A stretch of 10,579 nt of DNA. Source: Candidatus Saccharimonadota bacterium. GTDB lineage: Bacteria > Patescibacteriota > Saccharimonadia > Saccharimonadales > Saccharimonadaceae. A program made the position numbers and the translations under genes. The notes under the pieces are model-generated. The model searched no databases. It saw nothing but the letters and a program-made list of their open reading frames with translations, and was not told the DNA's origin. Every line of letters begins with the position of its first letter. Within the stretch, counting starts at the first letter, position 1. This document shows, in pieces, positions 1 to 5,542 of this stretch. The DNA lies in contig JAGCSL010000089.1 in assembly GCA_017964115.1 (NCBI GenBank), forward strand, positions 1 through 10,579, written 5' to 3'.

Positions 1-395
1 CGCTCGGTGCCGTTAATAATGAAGCTGGCGCGGTCAGTCATCCATGGATAGTCGCCAAAATAAATGTCCTGTTCTTTAACTTCGCCAGTGACTTTATTGG
101 TAAGCTCGACGTTGACATGAAGTGGAGCTTCATAAGTTGTAAGATTTTCTTTAGCCGTACGATCGTCTTCTACAGGATCTTTGAAATAATAATCCTTAAA
201 ACGTAGGCTCATTTTTTGACCAGTATAGTCGTCAATCGGGTTCAACTCGTTGAAGACTTCTTGAAGACCGAATTTTACGAATTCGTCCCAAGATTTCGTC
301 TGGTGCTCGGTTAGGTTTGGTATTTCAAGAACTTGGTCGCCCTCGGTAAAAGATACCCGGCTACCACTCTTTGCGGTATTTGTAGATTTTGCCAC
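1..395 (-). CDS. rpoB: RNA polymerase beta subunit, N-terminal part (cut by window edge)
   Basis: This is the first 131 codons of the beta subunit of DNA-directed RNA polymerase, which forms one side of the catalytic cleft. My translation of the reverse strand gives an early LTEHQTKSWDEF segment and ends in DYPWMTDRASFIINGTE. That is the family's highly conserved stretch of the form GD(F/Y)P-MT--G-FIINGTER. The start is GTG at 393-395: an in-frame TGA lies three codons upstream (402-404), and the next ATG in frame comes far inside the conserved region. GAGGG at 399-403 is a possible Shine-Dalgarno but sits only 3 nt from the GTG, an unusually short spacing. The gene is not preceded by rplL; a divergent membrane-protein gene occupies that side, so rpoB must be transcribed from the 396-609 gap. 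Identification is secure; the start is fairly sure. Confidence 0.96.
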   Translation of the reverse strand, partial: MAKSTNTAKSGSRVSFTEGDQVLEIPNLTEHQTKSWDEFVKFGLQEVFNELNPIDDYTGQKMSLRFKDYYFKDPVEDDRTAKENLTTYEAPLHVNVELTNKVTGEVKEQDIYFGDYPWMTDRASFIINGTE

Positions 396-443
396 ATTCC
401 CTCACTGTGTTTTTAGTGTTGATACTTTGGCCGGAAGATCACC

Positions 444-495
444 GCTTTAACGTCAACCGTTTTGCCGGAACGGTTCGAGCAAAAAGAGTTAAAGC
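444..495 (-). promoter_or_regulatory. Nested stem-loop in the rpoB leader
   Basis: Two inverted repeats are nested here. The outer arms GCTTTAAC (444-451) and GTTAAAGC (488-495) are an exact 8-bp match. Inside them AACCGTT (455-461) and AACGGTT (469-475) form an exact 7-bp stem with a 7-nt loop. On the rpoB mRNA the structure would begin about 14 nt after the predicted transcription start and end about 50 nt before the GTG. No T-tract follows in the rpoB direction, so it is not a typical intrinsic terminator. The element TTCCGGC-AAA occurs at the inner loop (460-470) and again downstream (426-436, with one extra C), which could suit a two-site binding protein. A regulatory role is inferred; only the repeats are seen. 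Confidence 0.45.
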
Positions 496-515
496 ACACT
501 ACTTCTTAGTACAAT

Positions 516-544
516 AGTTTAGCGCAATTTCGCAAGATTATCAA
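516..544 (-). promoter_or_regulatory. Predicted rpoB promoter
   Basis: Reading the reverse strand, TTGATA (539-544) and TAAACT (516-521) are separated by exactly 17 nt. This predicts transcription starting near 509 and a leader of about 110 nt before the rpoB GTG. The -10 hexamer is only 4/6 to consensus, but the same TAAACT appears in the predicted rpmF promoter. A weaker alternative is TTGCGA (530-535) with TGTACT (508-513), spacing 16. Confidence 0.4.
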
Positions 545-572
545 GGGTAATTTCAGATATTCTTAGCTTTGT

Positions 573-601
573 TTGAAATAAATAGCATTAGCATTTACAA
601 T
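573..601 (+). promoter_or_regulatory. Strong promoter giving a leaderless transcript
   Basis: TTGAAA (573-578) and TACAAT (596-601) are each 5/6 to the sigma-70 type consensus with a 17-nt spacer. Transcription should begin 6-8 nt after the -10 box, at about 607-610, which coincides with the ATG at 610. The downstream gene would therefore be read from a leaderless mRNA, and no Shine-Dalgarno is present upstream of that ATG. Confidence 0.65.
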
Positions 602-609
602 AATCGTAT

Positions 610-2718
610 ATGGGTTATACATGGGCATTGTTAATAATATTACTTGGTATTATTTTTAATCCGCTAACTTGGATTATAGTTGGCATTTGCTTGTTCGTTC
701 GTCATCGACGGAAGAAAAAAGCAAAAGAACTCAAAGAATCTCTTAGTGCCGACAAAGGGGGCGGAAAAGAAAAAAGTCCAGAAAAAGCCACTAATCCGAT
801 GGCGAAATGGAATTGGCTACTGTATGTCGGCAGTTTCTTGATTGTGCTGGCGATGGTATATTTTGTCGACTCAGTTAACGATGATTTTGTCGCGCCATTT
901 ACGATTATCTTGACTATGATTATCTATGCGACGGGCATTGCTATCCATAAGTCTATCGACTATTTGCGACCGGTCGCAAAAGCTTTCGTATATTCTGCGC
1001 TCTGTATGATCCCGCTATGGACTATTTCTTTAACCTCAATTGGTCTTCCAAGCACTATCGTACCGTTTTGGGTCGCGCTCGTGTTCGTTATAGCTTCGTT
1101 CGCCAGCGCCCCACTAATCAACGACTCGATCATGGCACATATTGCGTACTTGAGTATAGCGCCGTTAGTAATATCTATTTATTCGGCCATTGAAAGTTAT
1201 TCTAACAGTGGTGTCTATTACTACTTCGTTTATCTATCTCTTATTATCGCCGCAATTCCTCCGACACTATTGAATATTAGCGAATCTAAATGGCTACCGG
1301 CTGTTTTCCATACAGCTACCGAAACTCTAGGAAAAGTATTGATGCCAATAGCTTATTCGCTGTCGCTATTTCTTTTCTTCGTGCCGAACATTTCTACCGA
1401 TGCGCCACTTTTGCGCTTTATTTGTGCAGTGTTTTTCCTAGGCTATTCGTTGGCCTATTGGTTAAAGGCTAAAAGCCACAAACGCATGGTAGCCGTCCGT
1501 TTGGCTATTCAGGCTATAATTGTCTCATTCGTGTTCGACCTACTAGGCGTATCTTTGGTCAGCACTGGAACAGTCACCAATATCACGCCGGCGTTAATTT
1601 GTGCGATTGTCTGGCTATTGTCGTTCACAATACAGATTATTCTCTCCTTGTATGTGCCGAGAAGCCACGAGGACGATAATAATATGGAATATAGCGTCAG
1701 CACAGTCTCGATTATTTGTATTTATTTGACGCCAGCGCTCTGCAGCGGCTTCTCCTCGCAGGCATTAGCGGCAGTCTGGCTGACCATTTGTCTAATTACA
1801 GCGGTATTAGGCATAATACACGCACTTCATTATAAGAATGTCTCTTGGAGCCTTGCGACGGCCGCTAGTATTATGGTTGTACCGTTAATTATTGGTAACT
1901 ATATAGCCATGCCAAAATGGGAGGCCATCGTATATCTCGGTGCATATTCGATTATTGCTATGCTCTTTTTGGCCGGATGTTATTTCTTACGTCGCATCCA
2001 AGAAAAACAGACCGACCAGATTGGCGTAGCGAGTATTATCGCCGTCAGCTTAGCGATTATTATGGCCGCCATAGGAGCAGATAAGGCACATGTGGGCTTC
2101 ATGATTGTTGCCATTATATTTACTGTCTTTGCAGTAATATCGAAGATTAAATACTTCTACGAAGCAGCCGTATATTCATTGGCGTTCGGATTGTTATCCT
2201 TTACAAATACGCAACTCGAAAAAACTATACGAGACGACGGCTACTATGGTTATTCTCTTTACGATCAGTACAGTACGCTAAGAAATGTTATCCAGGCTCA
2301 CATCTTTGGCGCCGCGCTGGTTGGCGGACACGCAATAGCAAATGCTTTCTACGCTAATAAAACACGTTTCCGTCTGGTATTAGGGTATACATTCTTCTCA
2401 ATAATCATGACGGGGGCATGCCTGAATCATAGCTTCTATAGCGACGACATCATGTGGTCTGTCATCTTTCTTGTCGAACAAGTCGGCGCGTTAATCTACA
2501 GCGTCACTAAGAGAGTTAAGTGGATGATCTGGTTCAGCTCGATTGAAATCCTAATTATCGCCTTTAAGCTGACGGGAGGTATGAGCTATTTGTGGCTTGG
2601 TATTATAGGCGTAGGTCTAATCGTATTCGTAATCTGGCAGCTCAAGAAGGCTAACGATAAACAGCTGAATAGTAATACTCAGACTCCGCCGAACCCTCCA
2701 GAGAACAAAACAGAATAA
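610..2718 (+). CDS. Large polytopic membrane protein, unknown function
   Basis: This 702-residue protein consists almost entirely of hydrophobic helices. Helix 1 covers about residues 5-29. A strongly basic, glycine/lysine-rich cytoplasmic stretch (about 31-62) follows, then roughly 20 further helices from residue 67 to about 677, and a short polar Pro/Asn-rich tail. I see no catalytic motif, ATP-binding loop, transporter signature or sorting signal. The architecture (a soluble lysine-rich stretch, then 20 or more packed helices ending LGIIGVGLIVFVIWQ) resembles the uncharacterised multi-helix DUF2157/DUF2339 type, but that is an impression, not an identification. It is transcribed alone, divergently from rpoB, and closed by its own terminator. 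The ATG at 610 fits the promoter position and a leaderless start. The open frame is clean throughout with no sign of frameshift. Confidence 0.9.
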   Translation: MGYTWALLIILLGIIFNPLTWIIVGICLFVRHRRKKKAKELKESLSADKGGGKEKSPEKATNPMAKWNWLLYVGSFLIVLAMVYFVDSVNDDFVAPFTIILTMIIYATGIAIHKSIDYLRPVAKAFVYSALCMIPLWTISLTSIGLPSTIVPFWVALVFVIASFASAPLINDSIMAHIAYLSIAPLVISIYSAIESYSNSGVYYYFVYLSLIIAAIPPTLLNISESKWLPAVFHTATETLGKVLMPIAYSLSLFLFFVPNISTDAPLLRFICAVFFLGYSLAYWLKAKSHKRMVAVRLAIQAIIVSFVFDLLGVSLVSTGTVTNITPALICAIVWLLSFTIQIILSLYVPRSHEDDNNMEYSVSTVSIICIYLTPALCSGFSSQALAAVWLTICLITAVLGIIHALHYKNVSWSLATAASIMVVPLIIGNYIAMPKWEAIVYLGAYSIIAMLFLAGCYFLRRIQEKQTDQIGVASIIAVSLAIIMAAIGADKAHVGFMIVAIIFTVFAVISKIKYFYEAAVYSLAFGLLSFTNTQLEKTIRDDGYYGYSLYDQYSTLRNVIQAHIFGAALVGGHAIANAFYANKTRFRLVLGYTFFSIIMTGACLNHSFYSDDIMWSVIFLVEQVGALIYSVTKRVKWMIWFSSIEILIIAFKLTGGMSYLWLGIIGVGLIVFVIWQLKKANDKQLNSNTQTPPNPPENKTE

Positions 2719-2728
2719 GCGTAACACC

Positions 2729-2762
2729 AAAAAACCATCCTACTACCACAGGATGGTTTTTT
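2729..2762. terminator. Bidirectional intrinsic terminator
   Basis: A perfect 13-bp stem (2729-2741 with 2750-2762) encloses an 8-nt loop. The stem begins with A6 and ends with T6, so it has a U-tract in either direction. It lies 10 nt after the stop of the membrane-protein gene on the plus strand and downstream of khpA on the minus strand, so it can end both convergent transcripts. Confidence 0.93.
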
Positions 2763-2794
2763 AGCATATAAGCTCTCAACTTTTTATGTTTCTA

Positions 2795-2815
2795 AAGCTG
2801 ACTCGCAGTTAGCTT
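2795..2815 (-). repeat. Small hairpin downstream of khpA
   Basis: AAGCTGACT (2795-2803) pairs with AGTTAGCTT (2807-2815) over 9 bp with one G-T wobble and a 3-nt loop. It lies 27 nt past the khpA stop, before the bidirectional terminator. No clear U-tract follows it, so it may be a 3' end stabiliser or weak terminator. Confidence 0.4.
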
Positions 2816-2841
2816 ACTGCTATAAATAAGCATTAGAAGTA

Positions 2842-3279
2842 TTATATATCCAAATCGTCCAAATCCGCAAGCTCTGCGCGAGTTTTCTTGGCAAGTTCGC
2901 TGCCCTCTTCGACAGTGGCTTCATCATCGTCTTCAGCTTCCTCGATTTCGTCTTCTGCGGAATCTTCAACTTCTTCGTCTGTTGCCTCTGGAGCATCTTC
3001 ATCTTCATGATGCTTGGCGGCCGGCTCGTAATCGTCGTTGTTTACAATCTTGAGATTGTAGCGAGCGTCGTTCTTGGTGCCGAGAGCGCGCAAGAGTGTA
3101 CGAATGCTTTGGGCAGTTGCGCCGCGGCGACCAATGATACGGCCAACATCTTCTGGGTCGACTTCGAGACTAAGGAGGACACCTTTTTCGTCGATAGTAC
3201 GATCGATGCTAACTTTGTCTGGATTATTGACTAGAGTCTTTACAATATATTCTACGAATTGCTGGTCTATAGTAGCCAT
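2842..3279 (-). CDS. khpA: KhpA-type KH-domain RNA-binding protein with acidic tail
   Basis: This is a small single-KH RNA-binding protein of the KhpA (YlqC) family, which in Firmicutes partners KhpB and affects cell division and RNA fate. Residues 1 to about 80 match the whole family: an N-terminal helix (FVEYIVKTLVNNP), then the KH core with VDPEDVGRIIGRRGATAQSI, where G50-R-R-G53 is the GXXG nucleic-acid loop. Family members usually stop near residue 75-80. This one continues to residue 145 with an Asp/Glu-rich, probably disordered tail (about 84-145), which would counter the basic RNA-binding face or recruit a partner. GGAG (3285-3288) sits 5 nt before the ATG. The gene is monocistronic here. 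Its usual neighbour rpsP lies upstream but is separated by three unrelated genes. Confidence 0.92.
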   Translation of the reverse strand: MATIDQQFVEYIVKTLVNNPDKVSIDRTIDEKGVLLSLEVDPEDVGRIIGRRGATAQSIRTLLRALGTKNDARYNLKIVNNDDYEPAAKHHEDEDAPEATDEEVEDSAEDEIEEAEDDDEATVEEGSELAKKTRAELADLDDLDI

Positions 3280-3312
3280 AGGTTCTCCGTTTTGTTAATG
3301 GTTTATGCTTTT

Positions 3313-3318
3313 ATTATA
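3313..3318 (-). promoter_or_regulatory. Predicted khpA -10 box
   Basis: The reverse strand carries a perfect TATAAT at 3313-3318 in a very AT-rich gap, about 34 nt before the khpA ATG. No good -35 box is present at 16-18 nt; the best is TATGCC. The upstream terminator at 3341-3373 implies that khpA needs its own promoter. Confidence 0.45.
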
Positions 3319-3340
3319 TATTATTTTTATAATAAGGCAT

Positions 3341-3373
3341 AAAAAATCCCGCCTTCCTCCTAAAGGCGAGATT
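3341..3373 (-). terminator. Intrinsic terminator with AGGAGG in the loop
   Basis: On the reverse strand an 11-bp stem (3363-3373 with 3345-3355, one G-U wobble) carries the 7-nt loop TAGGAGG and runs into six T's (3341-3346). It lies about 30 nt after the stop of the four-helix membrane protein gene. The loop happens to be a perfect Shine-Dalgarno core. Confidence 0.85.
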
Positions 3374-3402
3374 CTGGGAACAAGATACAATAACAGGCAA
3401 TA

Positions 3403-4053
3403 CTAAATAGTTGATTGCAATTTACGTTTCTTCCGACGTTTTCTCGACGTGTATTTTGGTAGAATTTCCGTTTTCACATACACCCAGCATACAGCTGGCA
3501 TTATAATCATGCCGAAGACAAAGGCGGACGATATGTCGCTAATATCAATAGCGGCATTAATATGTCTTTCTACTTCATCGTCGGTAAAATAATGTCTGGC
3601 GCCTTCGTTGTCTGACTTATGCACGTAGTAGTAATTTGCCCCGCTACGAAAAACCCACAGGTCGCGAGCCCCTTCTTCGGTGCCTGCGATGAGCTCTTTC
3701 GCGCGATGCAGCTCATTGTTGTAGCCGACAATACTTATACCTCCCATTATGAAGGACATAATAGTGGCAAGTACGACAGTCCTAACAATTATAGCGTCAC
3801 GTAATACGCCATAATCATGTTCTAGCCACGCATAGGCCATCTCGATTAATGTCGTAAGCACCATCAGACAGAAGACCCAAAACGCAGCTCCGAAGCCAAG
3901 GCGGATGAATGCAACCACCGTAGTAATTACGAACAGAATTCCAGCAGCCGTAGCGAATATGTACGCAAGATCATCGCGATATAGATAGTAGCAGTAGATA
4001 GTAGCGCCAATTAATAGCGCAATGACGATAGCCATCAACAGAGTGAGAATCAT
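3403..4053 (-). CDS. Membrane protein with a C-terminal module shared with the neighbouring lipoprotein
   Basis: I do not recognise this 216-residue protein. It has four hydrophobic helices in the first half (about 1-24, 31-52, 55-76, 86-110), a soluble stretch of about 65 residues (111-174), a fifth helix (about 175-194) and a basic tail (KYTSRKRRKKRK). The soluble stretch contains WVFRSG (133-138), YYYVH (141-145) and TDDEVERH (157-164). These line up in the same order with VYWSG, YRYRVH and EDEEVRH of the lipoprotein encoded at 4257-4712, and both then enter a hydrophobic helix containing MP. The two proteins are probably distant paralogues in this part. The gene has its own promoter, a mini-ORF leader and its own terminator, so it is a separate transcription unit. 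GGGGGTG 5 nt before the ATG could pair with the 16S 3' end with one wobble. Confidence 0.85.
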   Translation of the reverse strand: MILTLLMAIVIALLIGATIYCYYLYRDDLAYIFATAAGILFVITTVVAFIRLGFGAAFWVFCLMVLTTLIEMAYAWLEHDYGVLRDAIIVRTVVLATIMSFIMGGISIVGYNNELHRAKELIAGTEEGARDLWVFRSGANYYYVHKSDNEGARHYFTDDEVERHINAAIDISDISSAFVFGMIIMPAVCWVYVKTEILPKYTSRKRRKKRKLQSTI

Positions 4054-4067
4054 GAATACACCCCCAT
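4050..4067 (-). other. Mini-ORF leader overlapping the start codon (first of three)
   Basis: The frame ATG GGG GTG TAT TCA TGA runs into the ATG of the 216-residue protein, so stop and start overlap as ATGA. The same arrangement, beginning ATGGGG after a purine run (GAGAA), occurs before the other two cassette genes. The alternative reading is that GGGGGTG is simply the ribosome-binding site. Confidence 0.4.
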
Positions 4068-4100
4068 TTCTCGGTGCCTTGTTAATGTACCTATTTTGTT

Positions 4101-4129
4101 ATATTAGCATAAAAAGTAATATTTGTCAA
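4101..4129 (-). promoter_or_regulatory. Promoter of the four-helix membrane protein gene
   Basis: On the reverse strand a perfect TTGACA (4124-4129) is followed after 17 nt by TAATAT (4101-4106), with TGC directly before it as an extended -10. Predicted transcription begins near 4094, giving a leader of about 40 nt. It shares TTGACAAATA and TGCTA with the promoter at 5023-5051. Confidence 0.75.
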
Positions 4130-4205
4130 GTACGACAATAAACTTGGCCCTTTTGTGGAGACGTAGGTTTACAAAAAATGCTCTTATGTCTTAAACACTA
4201 AAATC

Positions 4206-4250
4206 CCCCGGCGCCTTGCGCCGGGGTTAGTTGAGACGCCTTGAGGCGTC
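4206..4250 (-). terminator. Tandem hairpins ending the lipoprotein gene
   Basis: Two perfect hairpins follow the stop codon on the reverse strand. The first is GACGCC/GGCGTC (4235-4250), 6 bp with a 4-nt loop, starting 6 nt after the stop. The second is a very GC-rich 9-bp stem (4206-4214 with 4218-4226) with a 3-nt loop, followed on the reverse strand by GATTTTAG. The second is the likely terminator. Both contain CGCCTTG on the plus strand. Confidence 0.82.
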
Positions 4251-4256
4251 GGTTGA

Positions 4257-4712
4257 TCAGTTGATTACTCTGACTACGAAATGCCAGAGCGCGACGATTG
4301 GCATAGCGACGATTGCCGCCCATGCTATAAGTGTCGTAATGTCCGACAGCAGACTAGCACGTTCACTGTTATAGGAGTGATTGACTGCGCGACTAACGAG
4401 ATGTCTTACTTCCTCGTCCTCGATGATACGGTCCTCGTTCCGTGGCGTGATTTCACTCACGCTATTGTAGCTGCTGCTCCAATCATGGACGCGATACCGA
4501 TACTGCTGTTCCGGAAAGTATTCTCCAGACCAGTAAACTGTGAGTTTGTCAGCATCGACATCGATCTCGCGAGAAAGTGCCGTCTTGGCCTCTGTCAGAT
4601 ACATGTCCGCTTTGCGTTCATGTGAACCTGCGCTGAGCTTGAAGCAGCCCGAGAGCAGAAAACAGACACACGCAATTACAACACAAATTACAAGTTTCAC
4701 TTTGAGCTTCAC
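4257..4712 (-). CDS. Predicted lipoprotein with C-terminal helix, unknown function
   Basis: This is a 151-residue protein starting at GTG 4712. Residues 1-23 form a lipoprotein signal: a basic MKLKVK start, a hydrophobic core, and the lipobox LSGC with Cys23 as the lipidation site. An outward-facing region (24 to about 120) carries VYWSG (59-63), YRYRVH (71-76) and EDEEVRH (98-104), related in order and spacing to motifs in the membrane protein at 3403-4053. A hydrophobic helix (about 124-147) and a short basic end follow, so it may be anchored at both ends. A longer frame from TTG at 4736 exists, but the GTG start aligns with the MKFK start of the gene upstream and with the shared leader. 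It lies 45 nt after that gene and is probably co-transcribed with it, ending at the tandem hairpins. Confidence 0.83.
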   Translation of the reverse strand: MKLKVKLVICVVIACVCFLLSGCFKLSAGSHERKADMYLTEAKTALSREIDVDADKLTVYWSGEYFPEQQYRYRVHDWSSSYNSVSEITPRNEDRIIEDEEVRHLVSRAVNHSYNSERASLLSDITTLIAWAAIVAMPIVALWHFVVRVIN

Positions 4713-4726
4713 TTTACATACCCCAT
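4709..4726 (-). other. Mini-ORF leader overlapping the start codon (second of three)
   Basis: ATG GGG TAT GTA AAG TGA ends inside the GTG start of the lipoprotein gene (GTGA overlap). It is preceded by AAGAGAA, like the leader at 4050-4067. GGGGT within it could also act as a weak ribosome-binding site 7 nt before the GTG. Confidence 0.4.
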
Positions 4727-4757
4727 TTCTCTTCAAAACAAGCTCATCGTGTTCTTT

Positions 4758-4970
4758 TTAAGATGCTTCGTCGTCATCGTCGTCATCGTGGTTACAATAC
4801 CACTCGTAGTCAAGCTCACAGAATAAAAATGCTTGACCGAACAAGATTCCTAACACGAACATCAGAAATCCGATCCATCCGTTGCCTTCCGGACTAACGT
4901 CCGTTGCCATAATTATCAGGCCAGCAATCGTGACGATGATACAAACTGCGATACATATCTTGAACTTCAT
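4758..4970 (-). CDS. Small two-helix membrane protein with poly-Asp tail
   Basis: This is a 70-residue protein that I do not recognise. Helix 1 spans about residues 3-22 and helix 2 about 32-51, with a short polar loop between them (TDVSPEGNG). The tail is acidic: CELDYEWYCNH, six consecutive aspartates, then EAS. Cys51, Cys59, His61 and the Asp run could bind a metal, but this is speculative. I start it at ATG 4970. The open frame extends upstream to a TTG at 5051, but that codon is part of the -35 box, so it cannot be translated from this promoter. It is the first gene of a two-gene unit with the lipoprotein at 4257-4712. The aspartates are written in alternating GAC/GAT codons, a simple repeat prone to slippage. 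Confidence 0.75.
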   Translation of the reverse strand: MKFKICIAVCIIVTIAGLIIMATDVSPEGNGWIGFLMFVLGILFGQAFLFCELDYEWYCNHDDDDDDEAS

Positions 4971-4987
4971 AGAACCAAACACCCCAT
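4967..4987 (-). other. Mini-ORF leader overlapping the start codon (third of three)
   Basis: ATG GGG TGT TTG GTT CTA TGA ends inside the ATG of the 70-residue protein (ATGA overlap) and follows AAGGA directly. It has the same layout as the leaders at 4050-4067 and 4709-4726. Confidence 0.4.
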
Positions 4988-5022
4988 TCCTTAAAACAAC
5001 AAGTTCAACATGTATCCTTATA

Positions 5023-5051
5023 ACTATAGCACAGATTGGTCTATTTGTCAA
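5023..5051 (-). promoter_or_regulatory. Promoter of the two-gene membrane protein/lipoprotein unit
   Basis: A perfect TTGACA (5046-5051) is followed after 17 nt by TATAGT (5023-5028) with TGC in front, an extended -10. Transcription should begin near 5016, about 46 nt before the ATG at 4970. It lies 11 nt past the rpsP terminator. Confidence 0.78.
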
Positions 5052-5062
5052 GAATAAACATA

Positions 5063-5093
5063 AAAAATATACCGGTCTGACCGGTATATTTTT
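5063..5093. terminator. rpsP terminator, bidirectional
   Basis: A perfect 14-bp stem (5063-5076 with 5080-5093) has a 3-nt loop, a core of ATACCGGT and A/T tracts on both sides. It starts 11 nt after the rpsP stop and ends the ribosomal operon before the accessory cassette. Confidence 0.93.
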
Positions 5094-5104
5094 GTCTTAT
5101 AAGA

Positions 5105-5485
5105 TTAAGCTTCGGCTGGAGCTTCAGTTGGTTCGGCTGCTGGAGCAGCTTCCTCGGCTGGAGCCTCTTCCTTTGGCTGATTCTTACGAAGCTTGTCGGC
5201 ATGCTTAGCGGTAGCATGTTTCTCGATTGGCATTTTGACCCATTTTGGCATTTTAATGCCTTCTTTGGTCAAGATGCGAATAACACGAGTGCTTGGCTGG
5301 GCGCCATTGCTAAGGTATTTTTCGACTTCTTTTTTGTCAAGGACAGTTTCCTTGGTGTGTGGGTTGTAGCTGCCGACCTGAGCGACGATACGACCCGAAA
5401 GAGGGTGACGTTGCGCTTCTTGGACGACTATCCGATAAAGGGGTAAACCTTTACGGCCATTACGCTGTAAGCGAATCGCAAGCAT
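5105..5485 (-). CDS. rpsP: Ribosomal protein bS16 with Ala/Glu-rich tail
   Basis: This is small-subunit ribosomal protein bS16, which helps assemble the 5' domain of the 30S subunit. The N-terminus MLAIRLQRNGRKGLPLYRIV and the following RHPLSGR and GSYNP motifs are diagnostic, and the core ends near residue 85. The protein runs to 126 residues, longer than the usual 80-90. It has a basic linker (88-104) and then a low-complexity tail of Glu, Ala and Pro (105-126), presumably disordered. AAGGAG (5490-5495) lies 4 nt before the ATG. It is the last gene of the rpmF-nusB-nudix-rnc block and also has its own promoter at the end of rnc. Confidence 0.97.
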   Translation of the reverse strand: MLAIRLQRNGRKGLPLYRIVVQEAQRHPLSGRIVAQVGSYNPHTKETVLDKKEVEKYLSNGAQPSTRVIRILTKEGIKMPKWVKMPIEKHATAKHADKLRKNQPKEEAPAEEAAPAAEPTEAPAEA

Positions 5486-5513
5486 AATACTCCTTAATTA
5501 ATTTATCTCGATT

Positions 5514-5542
5514 ATTATAACTTATTCTGAGCCATTTATCAA
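5514..5542 (-). promoter_or_regulatory. rpsP promoter overlapping the end of rnc
   Basis: TTGATA (5537-5542) and a perfect TATAAT (5514-5519) have 17-nt spacing on the reverse strand. The -35 box contains the TGA stop codon of rnc. The predicted start is near 5507, giving a 22-nt leader with a good Shine-Dalgarno. This lets bS16 be made in excess of the upstream genes. Confidence 0.75.

Noticed and set aside
396..609. Possible tRNA or small RNA gene in the rpoB gap
   Set aside because: The stems do not form a cloverleaf and no CCA-type acceptor is seen; the structure fits the rpoB leader better.
2820..3008. Lysine-rich 62-residue reading frame overlapping the khpA tail
   Set aside because: It is an out-of-frame shadow of the Asp/Glu-rich tail codons; the khpA frame is supported by the KH domain and a Shine-Dalgarno.
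4281..4625. 114-residue plus-strand reading frame opposite the lipoprotein gene
   Set aside because: It is antisense to a gene with a clear signal peptide, leader and terminator, and has no ribosome-binding site or recognisable content.
4257..4736. Longer lipoprotein start at TTG 4736
   Set aside because: GTG at 4712 gives a normal lipoprotein signal length, aligns with the start of the upstream gene and fits the shared leader. The longer form is not excluded.
4767..4787. Short GAC/GAT repeat considered as a regulatory or mobile repeat
   Set aside because: It is explained by the poly-aspartate codons of the small membrane protein.
4758..5051. A 97-residue version of the small membrane protein starting at TTG 5051
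   Set aside because: That codon is the -35 box of the promoter, so the extra residues cannot be in the transcript.
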